The translations under genes were made by a program, and so were the position numbers. Shown here one piece after another: positions 12,320-20,213 of a stretch of 24,084 bases of DNA; position 1 is the stretch's first letter, and every line of letters starts with the position of its first letter. This DNA comes from a virus. The notes under the pieces are model-generated. The model was not told the origin of the DNA. It did no database searches and worked only from the letters and a program-made list of their open reading frames with translations. The stretch spans positions 1 to 24,084 of IMG/VR virus record IMGVR_UViG_3300010885_011661. The stretch is one strand, 5' to 3'.

Positions 12320-12589
12320 ATGGGTAAAAAAGTAACACGTAAGACTTATGTTTCTAAAGGCGTTCATAGTAATGTGGCCGCGAGTACTCTTAAAGCGGCA
12401 TCAAGAGGGGTTCCCTTGATCGACAAGGCGCTCAATAAACTGAAGGCATGGCGAGAGGGTAAGAATCCATGGATCACTATTCCAGGTCCGTCTAAGAATA
12501 TGCCTTTTATTAAGGTACGTGCTAATTCTTATTATGGCAATCCAAAGAATATCTCTTATGGTATCTATAAAGGAAAGACTGAAGAATGA
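12320..12589 (+). CDS. 89-aa basic hypothetical protein
   Basis: ATG 12320 with AGGAG at 12306-12310. The protein is strongly basic (many K and R, e.g. GKKVTRKTYVSKG, ALNKLKAWREGKNPW) and ends GIYKGKTEE. A nucleic-acid-binding role is possible on charge alone, but no motif is recognised. It overlaps the glutaredoxin start by four bases (ATGA, 12586-12589), so the two are coupled. Confidence 0.7.
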   Translation: MGKKVTRKTYVSKGVHSNVAASTLKAASRGVPLIDKALNKLKAWREGKNPWITIPGPSKNMPFIKVRANSYYGNPKNISYGIYKGKTEE

Positions 12590-12831
12590 ATATAATTGTT
12601 TATACTCTGCCTCACTGTTCTGCATGTGTAAATGCTAAGAGACTATTAGACTCTAAAGACATACCCTTTACTGAAACCATTATTAGTAAAGATATTCTAA
12701 CAGAAGATTTTGTAGAACAATTTCCTGAACAAAAAACTGCCCCCCTTATTATTATTGATGGAGTGAAAATTGGTGGATACGACGATCTCAGAGACTACTT
12801 CGACAACAAACCAGAGCTCCTTGCCGAGTAA
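12586..12831 (+). CDS. Glutaredoxin
   Basis: 81-residue glutaredoxin with the dithiol motif C11-S-A-C14 (in LPHCSACVNA) after a VYTLP strand, the cis-Pro signature TAPLIIIDG, and the GGYDDLRDYF helix start that binds glutathione. The size equals T4 NrdC and small Grx proteins. Its likely job is to reduce the shuttle cysteines of NrdA (C752/C755), which restores reductase activity in the infected cytoplasm. It is not next to nrdA but in the same block as nrdB. The next ORF begins inside its last codons. Confidence 0.92.
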   Translation: MNIIVYTLPHCSACVNAKRLLDSKDIPFTETIISKDILTEDFVEQFPEQKTAPLIIIDGVKIGGYDDLRDYFDNKPELLAE

Positions 12832-13072
12832 GCAAGAACTTATCAATCAGCTACGTCAACATACAGCTGATATTACTTTTACAAAAAAAGACGGTACCAA
12901 GCGGATTATGAAGTGTACGCTTGACGAAGCTGTCACTATAGTCTATGAAAAGAAAACAGACCGTACTCGTGAACCCATTGATAATATTCTACCCGTATGG
13001 GATTTAGAAGCAGGTGCGTGGCGTTCTGTTAATATTGATACCATTGAGGATATAAAATTTTATGTCATTTAA
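12821..13072 (+). CDS. Small phage protein with SH3-like beta fold
   Basis: 83 residues from TTG 12821, a start chosen because the upstream in-frame codons lie within the glutaredoxin gene; AGAG at 12813-12816 is a weak ribosome-binding site. The sequence ITFTKKDGTKRIMKCTLDEA, then ILPVWDLEAGAWRSVNIDTI, matches a common T4-like small protein pattern (KKDG...R..KCTL, then VWD...WR), probably a small beta barrel. Function unknown. A longer version from 12770 is possible but lies within the glutaredoxin gene. It overlaps the glycosyltransferase start by 11 bases. Confidence 0.65.
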   Translation: MPSKQELINQLRQHTADITFTKKDGTKRIMKCTLDEAVTIVYEKKTDRTREPIDNILPVWDLEAGAWRSVNIDTIEDIKFYVI

Positions 13073-14057
13073 GCGTAATGAACAGAACGCTAAATCTCAG
13101 GGTGGATCAGAATTGATGGCTGAACGTTTGTTCAGTTATCTGCCCACAGAGCTTACAGATCAATTTCAATTCACATTATCGCGTGTGCGGGAGCTAGAAG
13201 AAGACAAATATCGTATCTATTGGGTGCATGATTTGCCGTGGGATCCGGAACTACAACATCTAAAAGAATCTTCCTCCATCGCACGTTTCCATAAGATTGT
13301 TTTTTGTGGTAATTGGCAATACAATCAATTTCAGAATGTTCTAAATATTCCCTTCTCTCCTGATATTAGTGTTATTAATACAGGAATTATACCTCTTCAA
13401 CCTATTGCTAAAGATATCAATACTATCAGACTCATTTATACATCTACACCTCAACGCGGTCTAGAGATTCTAATACCTGTATTCGAAGAACTGTGCAAGC
13501 ATTTCCCTAATATACATTTAGACGTATTCTCTTCGTTTAAGATCTATGGCTGGGAACAACGAGACGCGGATTACGAAATTCTATACGACCGATGTCGCAA
13601 TCATCCTAATATCACATACCATGGTTTCCAGTCTAACGATGTAGTGCGTTCCTATGTAGAAAAAGCACACATCCTAGCATATCCATCTATTTGGATGGAA
13701 TGTAATTCTCAGTCTATTGCTGAAGCGATGTCTGGGGGTGCTATGGTAGTGGCACCTAATTATGGAGGTATCGTAGAAGGTACTGGTAACTTAGCAATGA
13801 CATATACTTTCTTGGAAGATAAGAATGCACATGCTAATCTTTTTTTTCAGATGATGGTACATGCTATACGCACAGTTAATACAGAAGAAATGCAAAATTA
13901 TCTACAGTTAGTTAAGATGTATGCAGATCATCGATACCATATCAACAACATCTCTAAGATCTGGGAAAATTTACTTGAATCTGTAGTTGCAACTGCGCCC
14001 TCTAAATCACTAGCACCTATACGCGCAACAAGTAATTACTTTGAGTACAAGCCATGA
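13062..14057 (+). CDS. GT-B glycosyltransferase (GT4-like)
   Basis: 331 residues, first gene of the sugar cluster. It begins NEQNAKSQGGSELMAERLF, the loop at the start of many GT4 enzymes. YTSTPQRGLEIL opens the donor domain and SIWMECNSQSIAEAMSGG with VVAPNYGG holds the donor motif E-x7-E (E in MECNSQSIAE). The HDLPWDPELQ segment is part of the acceptor side. GAGGA at 13046-13050 is 11 bases before ATG 13062. It overlaps the following HAD gene by four bases, consistent with one operon for making and using one sugar donor. The donor could be the heptose from the genes at 14054-16884, but that is inferred from position only. Confidence 0.8.
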   Translation: MSFKRNEQNAKSQGGSELMAERLFSYLPTELTDQFQFTLSRVRELEEDKYRIYWVHDLPWDPELQHLKESSSIARFHKIVFCGNWQYNQFQNVLNIPFSPDISVINTGIIPLQPIAKDINTIRLIYTSTPQRGLEILIPVFEELCKHFPNIHLDVFSSFKIYGWEQRDADYEILYDRCRNHPNITYHGFQSNDVVRSYVEKAHILAYPSIWMECNSQSIAEAMSGGAMVVAPNYGGIVEGTGNLAMTYTFLEDKNAHANLFFQMMVHAIRTVNTEEMQNYLQLVKMYADHRYHINNISKIWENLLESVVATAPSKSLAPIRATSNYFEYKP

Positions 14058-14380
14058 TTTATATTGTCGATATAGACAATACTATTTGCGATACTTATAT
14101 GGTTGACGGCAAATGGGACTATGAAAACTCGATACCTAATCTAGATCGTATCTCTAAAATAAATTCTCTGTTCGATGAAGGCCATACTATTAATTACTGG
14201 ACAGCACGAGGTTCTGGGTCTGGTTTAGACTGGTCTGAGCTCACTAAACAGCAACTAGATTCATGGGGATGTAAGTATCATGAAATTAGACTCGGAAAGC
14301 CATCCTACGATATCTGGATTGACGACAAAGCATTCAACGACAAACACTTCTTTGACTCCGATGGAAAATTGCCAATATGA
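14054..14380 (+). CDS. HAD phosphatase, capsule-biosynthesis type
   Basis: 108-residue HAD-fold protein without a cap domain. Motif I is D6-I-D8-N-T10 (IYIVDIDNTICDT), motif II T50 (YWTARG), motif III K82 (GKPSYD) and motif IV D90-D91 (WIDDKAFND). The size and TARGSGSGLDW stretch resemble the EcbF/BcbF capsule-biosynthesis phosphatases. In a cluster with a GmhA-like isomerase and an HddA-like kinase, it is a candidate to dephosphorylate heptose 1,7-bisphosphate, the step done by GmhB in bacteria. It is shorter than GmhB and lacks its zinc loop, so this is an inference from context. Overlaps both neighbours by four bases. Confidence 0.75.
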   Translation: MIYIVDIDNTICDTYMVDGKWDYENSIPNLDRISKINSLFDEGHTINYWTARGSGSGLDWSELTKQQLDSWGCKYHEIRLGKPSYDIWIDDKAFNDKHFFDSDGKLPI

Positions 14381-15345
14381 AAGTACTAGTGACCGGTCAC
14401 AGAGGGTACATTGGATCCGTGATGGTAGAGATGATGAAAGAGCTTGGAATTTTCTGTACTGGAGTTGATAATAACTATACACATACATCTATTGATCTCT
14501 TAACAGATTTATATATGAGTGTGAGTGTTAGTGAGTTACAACTGGCACAGATGGTTGTAAAAGAGGAAATTACACATATCTTTCACTTTGCAGCCTCTGC
14601 TGCTATTGCTGATTCAGTTACTAACCCAGCTCTTTATTACTGGAATAATATCGGGGAAACAGCTAAGCTGCTAGGTAATCTTCATGGTCTGGGCTGGAAG
14701 GGTAAATTTATCTTCTCTTCTACCGCTGCTGTCTATGGAGAAGACGGCTACCAGGCATATGAACATCAAGAGAAATCTCCTTGTAATCCGTATGGGCATT
14801 CTAAGTTAATGTGTGAGCAGGCTATCGAGGATATTTGTTCGAAAGCAGGAATTGATTGCGTTATTTTTCGTTACTTTAATGTAGCTGGCGCACATAGTAA
14901 AACCGGGGATCACTTAGATTCGGATCATATTCTTCCTAAGATCTGTTCTGCAATTTATGATAAGAAATGCTTTACGATAAACGGGAATGGGTACCAAACA
15001 AAGGATGGTACTTGTATTCGTGATTATGTGCATGTTCTAGATATTTGCCGCGCCCACTTACATGCTTCTGAATATTTAGAAACTAATCCTGGCATACATA
15101 CCTTTAATCTAGGATCCGGAGAAGGTTTTACTAATAAAGAAATAGTAGAAGCTTTTCAAAAGTATACAGGTGAAGAGCTTGAATACGTATACGGACCTAT
15201 GAGACCTGGTGATCCACCAGCGTTAATCGCTAACAACGATAAGTTTATCAGTAGGACTGGGTTTGAATATATACATACCGATCTTGAAAAAATTGTAACA
15301 TCCTCCTGGGAATGGTATAAAAAGTTTAGAACAAGGAATTTGTAA
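14377..15345 (+). CDS. galE: UDP-glucose 4-epimerase-like SDR protein
   Basis: 322-residue NAD-dependent epimerase with the GalE plan. G7-x2-G10-x2-G13 (TGHRGYIGS) binds NAD, FSSTAAVYG carries the catalytic Ser/Thr, and Y139-x3-K143 (PYGHSKLM) is the SDR pair. FRYFNVAGAH and the CIRDYVHVLDICRAHL region are highly typical of UDP-glucose 4-epimerase. It interconverts NDP-glucose and NDP-galactose or the GlcNAc/GalNAc pair; substrate specificity is open. The ATG overlaps the HAD stop by four bases, and its stop shares one base with the kinase ATG (TAATG). Confidence 0.87.
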   Translation: MKVLVTGHRGYIGSVMVEMMKELGIFCTGVDNNYTHTSIDLLTDLYMSVSVSELQLAQMVVKEEITHIFHFAASAAIADSVTNPALYYWNNIGETAKLLGNLHGLGWKGKFIFSSTAAVYGEDGYQAYEHQEKSPCNPYGHSKLMCEQAIEDICSKAGIDCVIFRYFNVAGAHSKTGDHLDSDHILPKICSAIYDKKCFTINGNGYQTKDGTCIRDYVHVLDICRAHLHASEYLETNPGIHTFNLGSGEGFTNKEIVEAFQKYTGEELEYVYGPMRPGDPPALIANNDKFISRTGFEYIHTDLEKIVTSSWEWYKKFRTRNL

Positions 15346-16283
15346 TGATTTTGGCAAAAGCTCCCATGCGAGTTTCCTTTTTCGGTGGTGGATCTGATAT
15401 CCCCGCACACTATATGAAATGGGGAGGTTCTACAATTTCAATGGCAATAGACAAATACGTCTATGTTACAGTAAATCATACTCCGCATGATCATATCAAA
15501 ATCTCGTATATGAAGCAAGAGCTTGTATACCATATTGACAATATCAAAAACGATATTGTACGTAATGCTCTATTATACTTTGGTATTGATAGTAATATCG
15601 AAATCACATCATTCGCTGATATTCCTACAATGGGGACCGGTCTTGGCGGATCCTCATCATTTACTTGCGCTCTTGTAGCTGCTCTTGCTGAATATAAAGA
15701 GCTTGAATATAATCCTTTTCAGATTGCAGAAACAGCTTGCTATATTGAAATTAATATGTGTGACTGGCATATCGGCAAGCAAGATCAGTACGCGGCCGCG
15801 ATGGGTGGTATGAATTATATCAAATATAGTATTGAGGATCACATTTCTGTGACAAGAATGGATTCCGGTCAGATTGAGTATTCCATGGTTCTTATACCCA
15901 CCAATATTCAACGACATGCAGCGGAGATACTTGATAATATTGACTTTAAATCCCGCCAGTTTGTAATACGCGAGTTGTCGTTGCTTGCCGATCTACATTG
16001 CAAAGATATACCTGAAGTAGAAGATTACGGTAAATTACTCAACCTTGCCTGGAATCTTAAGAAACAAATGGATGCGGGTATCTCTAATAATGCAATTGAT
16101 AATATGTATGATAGGTGCCTTGCTAACGGTGCTTTTGGTGCTAAGCTATTAGGTGCTGGCGGCGGCGGGTTTATGCTTGCATTAACTCGTGATAAAGATA
16201 AACTGAAAGAATCATTTTCAGACCGAGTGTGTCTAGATGTAAGAATTGCACAAGAAGGAGCTAAAGTTGTCTACAGAGACTGA
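15345..16283 (+). CDS. hddA: GHMP kinase, HddA-like (heptose 7-phosphate kinase)
   Basis: 312-residue GHMP-family sugar kinase. APMRVSFFGGGSDIP at the N-terminus, GTGLGGSSSFTCAL (ATP loop, motif 2) and KLLGAGGGGFMLAL (motif 3) are all present, along with GKQDQYAAAMGG, which is typical of the D-glycero-D-manno-heptose 7-phosphate 1-kinases (HddA) and related fucose kinases. In that pathway it converts heptose 7-phosphate to the 1,7-bisphosphate, after GmhA and before a phosphatase and a nucleotidyltransferase. It overlaps the GmhA-like gene by 17 bases. Heptose specificity is supported by the neighbour, not by any residue I can point to. Confidence 0.85.
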   Translation: MILAKAPMRVSFFGGGSDIPAHYMKWGGSTISMAIDKYVYVTVNHTPHDHIKISYMKQELVYHIDNIKNDIVRNALLYFGIDSNIEITSFADIPTMGTGLGGSSSFTCALVAALAEYKELEYNPFQIAETACYIEINMCDWHIGKQDQYAAAMGGMNYIKYSIEDHISVTRMDSGQIEYSMVLIPTNIQRHAAEILDNIDFKSRQFVIRELSLLADLHCKDIPEVEDYGKLLNLAWNLKKQMDAGISNNAIDNMYDRCLANGAFGAKLLGAGGGGFMLALTRDKDKLKESFSDRVCLDVRIAQEGAKVVYRD

Positions 16284-16884
16284 TTATACATTGGATAAGA
16301 TTTATATTCAACATACTAAGGCTATAGTACATGGCCTAGAGTCTATTGATCCATATAATTTTCAAAAGGCTGCTGATATTATCTGCGAAGCTATTAAGAC
16401 TCGTAGAAACATCTATACTATTGGCAACGGCGCATCGGCTGCTATTGCTCAGCACTGGGCTTGTGATTATACTAAAGGATGTTCTAATCTAAAACCCGAA
16501 GAGGGAAAGTTTCTTAAAGTAAGAGTACACTCTCTCGCAGCTAACATTCCTCTGATGACAGCTATTTCTAATGACGTGTCATACGATGAAGTTTATGCTT
16601 ATCAGATTGAACGTCTAGGGGCGCCAGGGGATGTATTGATCACTATTAGTAGCTCTGGCAATTCTCCTAACGTTGTTAGGGCTATCGAAGCCGCTATCGA
16701 AGAGAAGATGCATGTTATCACACTCACTGGATTCGAAGGAGGTAAGTCTAAGATAATGGCAGAAGAATACCTACATGGAGTTAATGTCCATGTAGATTGT
16801 CCAGAGTATGAAGCCACTGAAGATGTCCATCAGGCAATAATGCACATGATTGCAAAATATATTCGTCAGAAATTTTGGGCTTGA
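16267..16884 (+). CDS. gmhA: Phosphoheptose isomerase, GmhA-like
   Basis: SIS-domain isomerase, 205 residues, likely making D-glycero-D-manno-heptose 7-phosphate from sedoheptulose 7-phosphate. TTG 16267 is chosen because AAGGAG (16255-16260) is six bases upstream; an in-frame TTG at 16246 has no such site. The motif NIYTIGNGASAAIAQHWACD is the GmhA substrate loop, ISSSGNSPNVVRAIEAA is the SIS signature, and EYEATEDVHQAIMHMIAK is the C-terminal helix with the catalytic Glu/His pair of the family. It overlaps the kinase stop by 17 bases. With the kinase at 15345 and the phosphatase at 14054 it gives three of the four steps to a nucleotide-activated heptose; no nucleotidyltransferase is seen. 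Confidence 0.87.
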   Translation: MSTETDYTLDKIYIQHTKAIVHGLESIDPYNFQKAADIICEAIKTRRNIYTIGNGASAAIAQHWACDYTKGCSNLKPEEGKFLKVRVHSLAANIPLMTAISNDVSYDEVYAYQIERLGAPGDVLITISSSGNSPNVVRAIEAAIEEKMHVITLTGFEGGKSKIMAEEYLHGVNVHVDCPEYEATEDVHQAIMHMIAKYIRQKFWA

Positions 16885-16909
16885 CATTTTTAAAAAAACC
16901 TGGTACTGT
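16881..16909 (+). promoter_or_regulatory. Sigma70-type promoter with extended -10
   Basis: TTGACA at 16881-16886, a 17-base spacer, and TACTGT at 16904-16909 preceded by TG at 16901-16902, the extended -10 TGN pattern. It overlaps the last codons of gmhA and precedes the 361-residue gene at 16940 by about 30 bases. AGATATAG follows the -10, like other promoters here. A good candidate for the start of the replication block transcript. Confidence 0.7.
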
Positions 16910-16939
16910 AAGATATAGTGTGGAGAAAACGAGGAACAC

Positions 16940-18025
16940 ATGGCTATTTCGGTTAAGATTAAAACGAAGCCTAAGCAGATTACACGGTCCAAAATTAAAT
17001 CTATTGACGATAAGTATATGGGTCCCGAACCCATTCAGGTTTCTGACATTTCAGTTGCCCTGAACTGGTATAATTACATGCACGATAATGAGCAGGCTAA
17101 GGTCTGGATTATCGATTACATGAAGAAACAGGGTTACTCAAAACAAGATATCTCTGCATATCGACGAGCACCTAAGTATGCCACTATTAATACTGTAGGG
17201 TGGTTGTCTCGTATTCTTGCCAATGGCAATACACTAACAGATAAAAACTTTGAATTTATGAAGAGCCGCATTGCAACTATGATTGCTGCTGGAGGTAAAG
17301 AAGAGACTTCAGAGGCAGAGCCTGATAAGACTGTTGTGGACATTCAGGCTCGTGTGCAGGCTAAGATTAAGCAACTAATTACTGACTGCGAAGAAGCTGT
17401 GGACAAGGATCCGCAACTAAACATCTATGAGTGGCTTACTGGTAAGGAAGCGTCTATACAGGCTGCTAATGTACTTCGTGATTACTATGCCAAGTGTGCA
17501 GGGGACCACGAGCCGGACGAGTTTGATACTCGCGTTGAAAAGAAAAATCGGATAGAACTCAAGAAGTATTGGGAGGATTTTGTTCTTCTAATTGATCGAT
17601 ACTGCGGTAACAAGAAGGTTACTAAGGTACGTAAGCCGCGTGAAAAGAAAACAAAGTCTGCGGTTGATCTTATTAAGAATCTGAAGTATCAAAAGGACTA
17701 CGGTGCATTAAAGATTGTATCGGTAAACCCAGCAGAGATGGTGGGCTCTAGTCAGGTATGGACGTATAACACAAAGTATCGGAAATTAACTCGGTACGAT
17801 GCGGCTGGACCAAATGGAATCCAAGTCAAAGGTACTACTCTTGTTGGTTTTGATATAGAGAAGTCCTCCACTAAGAGTGTACGGAAACCCGAAGTTACTG
17901 TACCTGCACTACTGGGTGCCGGGCGTGTAGCCTTGCGAAAGTTCCTAGAAGAAATTAAAACTAATGATACTAAGCCTAACGGTCGGATAAATAATGATAC
18001 AATTATTTTGAGGATTGTTAAATGA
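16940..18025 (+). CDS. 361-aa conserved phage protein of unknown function
   Basis: A long protein with no recognised catalytic motif. It is basic and has an N-terminal helical half (DISVALNWYNYMHDNEQAKV, then YSKQDISAYRRAPKYATI), a central acidic/helical part, a very basic linker (KVRKPREKKTKSAVDLIKNL), and a C-terminal beta-rich part (VWTYNTKYRKLTRYD, then FDIEKSSTKSVRKPE). A basic linker between two domains suggests nucleic-acid binding. It begins a block read from its own promoter (16881) with a strong RBS (GAGGA, 16930-16934). I have a general memory of similar proteins in other T4-like phages but cannot name one. Overlaps the next gene by four bases. Confidence 0.8.
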   Translation: MAISVKIKTKPKQITRSKIKSIDDKYMGPEPIQVSDISVALNWYNYMHDNEQAKVWIIDYMKKQGYSKQDISAYRRAPKYATINTVGWLSRILANGNTLTDKNFEFMKSRIATMIAAGGKEETSEAEPDKTVVDIQARVQAKIKQLITDCEEAVDKDPQLNIYEWLTGKEASIQAANVLRDYYAKCAGDHEPDEFDTRVEKKNRIELKKYWEDFVLLIDRYCGNKKVTKVRKPREKKTKSAVDLIKNLKYQKDYGALKIVSVNPAEMVGSSQVWTYNTKYRKLTRYDAAGPNGIQVKGTTLVGFDIEKSSTKSVRKPEVTVPALLGAGRVALRKFLEEIKTNDTKPNGRINNDTIILRIVK

Positions 18026-18366
18026 CAAATAATGTAGTAGTATTTCCTAAGGCAAAGAAAGATACCCCTCCACAGTCTATTGAAGAGGTGTATTCAAAGG
18101 CGGAAGCAACCCGCAAAGAACATGTTGAATATGTAATAGATGAAGCGTTGTCTTTTGTATTTAATATGTGTTATGACGAGGGATTTGATCTACATCAAGA
18201 ACATTGTGTAAAGTCTACGGCAATGGTAGTAGAAGCATTAAGATCAGCTCTATATAACGCAGTACAAATACAGCATCCTCTGCAAGATGCAGCCGATAGT
18301 ATGTTTCAGAGTGAAGAAGAAGCTATTGCGCAAACAGAGAACATTTTAAATAATGATGACGAGTAA
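18022..18366 (+). CDS. 114-aa hypothetical protein
   Basis: ATG 18022 in an ATGA overlap with the 361-residue gene. The product has an acidic tail (QSEEEAIAQTENILNNDDE) and a helical core (HVEYVIDEALSFVFNMCYDE, then STAMVVEALRSALYNAVQI), with two Cys residues that do not form a motif. No family recognised. Coupled translation with the preceding gene suggests a shared role. Confidence 0.7.
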   Translation: MTNNVVVFPKAKKDTPPQSIEEVYSKAEATRKEHVEYVIDEALSFVFNMCYDEGFDLHQEHCVKSTAMVVEALRSALYNAVQIQHPLQDAADSMFQSEEEAIAQTENILNNDDE

Positions 18367-18372
18367 GAATAG

Positions 18373-18380
18373 TATAAATA
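18373..18380 (+). promoter_or_regulatory. T4-type late promoter box before RNase H
   Basis: TATAAATA in the 38-base gap before the RNase H gene, 24 bases upstream of its GTG. The match to the T4 late box is exact. Replication genes are mostly early in T4, so a late promoter here would add a second timing or be a chance match in A/T-rich spacer. Confidence 0.4.
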
Positions 18381-18404
18381 GATTCATATAATGAGGTATT
18401 TCAA

Positions 18405-19259
18405 GTGATTATTGTAGATTTCTCGCAAGTAATGATTTCTAATTTTATGACGCAGATTGGTAACCATACCAATATTCCTGTAGAAGAAGATCTAATGCGG
18501 CATATGATTCTTAATTCTTTACGGTCATATAATGCTAAGTATCGTAATGAGTATGGCGAGATGATTATCGCCTGTGATGATAAGAATTATTGGCGCCGTT
18601 CTTTGTTTCCATACTATAAAGCCAATCGTAAAAAGGACCGTGAAAAGTCTGAGATTGATTGGAATGCAATATTTGAAATCCTAAATAAGATTAAAGAAGA
18701 ACTGAAAACATATTTTCCGTATCGAGTTATTCAGATTGAAACAGCAGAAGCAGATGATATTATTGGCACGCTCGTACAAGAGCACGGTAACACTTCTGAA
18801 CGCATCCTTATCGTATCTGGTGATAAAGACTTTAAGCAGCTCCAGACCTTTATGAATGTACGTCAGTACGATCCTGTTCGCAAGAAATTTCTAGAAGAAA
18901 ACAATCCAGAACGTTATCTCCGTGAACATATTATGCGCGGGGATAAAGGAGACGGTGTACCTAACTTTCTTTCTAAGGATGATTGTTTTGTCCTTGATGT
19001 AAGGCAGAAGCCTATCTCTACAAAGAAACTAGATATCTGGCTTGAGTATACTGAGCCGGAGGCGTTCTGTGATGAGAATATGCTACGGGGCTACAAACGT
19101 AATGAACAACTAGTAGATCTTAACTTTATTCCTTCTAACGTGAAGCAGAATATTATGAATAACTATAACAACCAACAGGGAAAAGGGCGTGAAAAGCTGT
19201 TTAATTATTTTGTAGAACATAAACTAAAGAACCTTCTAACCGATATTGATCAATTTTAG
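18405..19259 (+). CDS. rnh: T4-type RNase H (5'-3' FEN exonuclease)
   Basis: 284-residue 5' nuclease of the FEN family; T4 Rnh is 305. It removes RNA primers and short DNA from lagging-strand fragments. Metal-binding acids are seen in order: IIVDFSQ (D5), ACDDKNYWRRSLFPYYKANR (D and the conserved R/K of the arch region), ETAEADDIIG, VSGDKDFKQLQ, and GDKGDGVPN for the helix-hairpin region. The GTG start at 18405 has GAGG at 18393-18396. It serves with the primase at 498 and presumably a polymerase elsewhere in the genome. Confidence 0.92.
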   Translation: MIIVDFSQVMISNFMTQIGNHTNIPVEEDLMRHMILNSLRSYNAKYRNEYGEMIIACDDKNYWRRSLFPYYKANRKKDREKSEIDWNAIFEILNKIKEELKTYFPYRVIQIETAEADDIIGTLVQEHGNTSERILIVSGDKDFKQLQTFMNVRQYDPVRKKFLEENNPERYLREHIMRGDKGDGVPNFLSKDDCFVLDVRQKPISTKKLDIWLEYTEPEAFCDENMLRGYKRNEQLVDLNFIPSNVKQNIMNNYNNQQGKGREKLFNYFVEHKLKNLLTDIDQF

Positions 19260-19270
19260 GACATTAAATA

Positions 19271-19684
19271 ATGGCTCGTAAATCTATTTCTTGGATTCTT
19301 GAATATACCTCTAAGCTACCTAACGATGAAGAAAAAGTAAAGTGTTTGCAAGCAAACGACTGCTCTTCTTTGCGTACAATTCTACAAGGAGCATTTGATC
19401 CTCGTATCAAGTGGCTACTACCTGAAGGCGCCCCTCCTTATACTGAGTGCGAATATCCTAATGTAGATAATATGCTATATTCTGAAACGCGCCGGCTGTA
19501 TCTATTTGTAGAAGGTGGCAATGATGATCTAAAGACTCTTAAACGAGAAGCTATGTTTATAGATCTACTACAATCTATTTCGCCTAATGATGCTAAACTT
19601 CTTATTGCAATTAAAGACAAGAAGTTACCATACGAAGGTGTAACTCCACAAATCGTACTAAAAGCATTTCCTGGACTTTTCTAA
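19271..19684 (+). CDS. 137-aa conserved phage protein
   Basis: ATG 19271, AGGAC nine bases upstream. The product has a helical start (SWILEYTSKLPNDEEKVKCL), a conserved-looking core (AFDPRIKWLLPEGAPPYTEC), and a helical/charged second half ending VLKAFPGLF. Small T4-like phage proteins with a WLLPEG-x-PPY motif are known to me only as domain of unknown function (DUF6433-like), which I cannot confirm here. No catalytic signature. Placed between RNase H and PhoH. Confidence 0.75.
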   Translation: MARKSISWILEYTSKLPNDEEKVKCLQANDCSSLRTILQGAFDPRIKWLLPEGAPPYTECEYPNVDNMLYSETRRLYLFVEGGNDDLKTLKREAMFIDLLQSISPNDAKLLIAIKDKKLPYEGVTPQIVLKAFPGLF

Positions 19685-19686
19685 CA

Positions 19687-19857
19687 ATGGCTAAAAAGAA
19701 TATTAATCGTTTTTCGAATAATGACTATGATGATGAACCCTATACTGGTCGCGGTTATCAAGAAGAACTAAAGCATCGCAGAAAAGAAAAACGTATGCGC
19801 AACGCTCTAAGGACATTGGATGTCAATGACCTACTATATTTAGATGAAGAATTTTAA
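19687..19857 (+). CDS. 56-aa hypothetical protein
   Basis: ATG 19687, two bases after the previous stop; its stop TAA 19855-19857 overlaps the next ATG by one base. The product is basic in the middle (QEELKHRRKEKRMRNAL) and acidic at both ends, ending LLYLDEEF. It is too short for most gene callers, but it fills its gap exactly and joins both neighbours, which supports it. Function unknown; a short RNA-binding or adaptor peptide is possible. Confidence 0.7.
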   Translation: MAKKNINRFSNNDYDDEPYTGRGYQEELKHRRKEKRMRNALRTLDVNDLLYLDEEF

Positions 19858-20162
19858 TGCCACTGTATGCTTTTAAAGATATAGAAACAGGAGAAGAGTG
19901 GGAAGAGCTCTTCTCCTTCTCTGCTAAGGATGAGTATTTAAAAACGAATCCTAGCGTCCAGCAGGTACTATGTACCCCAGCAATAATTTCAGGTATAGCT
20001 GGTATTACACACAAGAATGACTCGGGATTTAATGACATGCTAGGTCGTATCGCAGCTGCTAATCCCCATTCTCCTTTAGCACAAGTACATGGGTCTAAGG
20101 GAATTAAAGAATCTAAAACTAGAGAGGCAGTTAATAAGGCAAGATCCAGGCTACCTCTATAG
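19857..20162 (+). CDS. 101-aa conserved phage protein, FmdB-like start
   Basis: Starts MPLYAFKDIETGEEWEELFS, which resembles the first strand pair of FmdB-type zinc-ribbon regulators, but the usual cysteines are missing, so zinc binding is not expected. The C-terminal half, KNDSGFNDMLGRIAAANPHS, then IKESKTREAVNK, is a pattern I associate with small conserved proteins of T4-like phages. ATG 19857 overlaps the previous stop by one base. Function unknown. Confidence 0.75.
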   Translation: MPLYAFKDIETGEEWEELFSFSAKDEYLKTNPSVQQVLCTPAIISGIAGITHKNDSGFNDMLGRIAAANPHSPLAQVHGSKGIKESKTREAVNKARSRLPL

Positions 20163-20213
20163 ACTTTACATTATGGGAAAGTGATCACAATAATAGATCC
20201 GCAAGGAGTTCCC

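Noticed and set aside
17986-17993. GATAAATA as a late promoter for the 114-aa gene
   Set aside because: One mismatch, inside coding sequence, and the gene is already coupled by overlap to its upstream neighbour.
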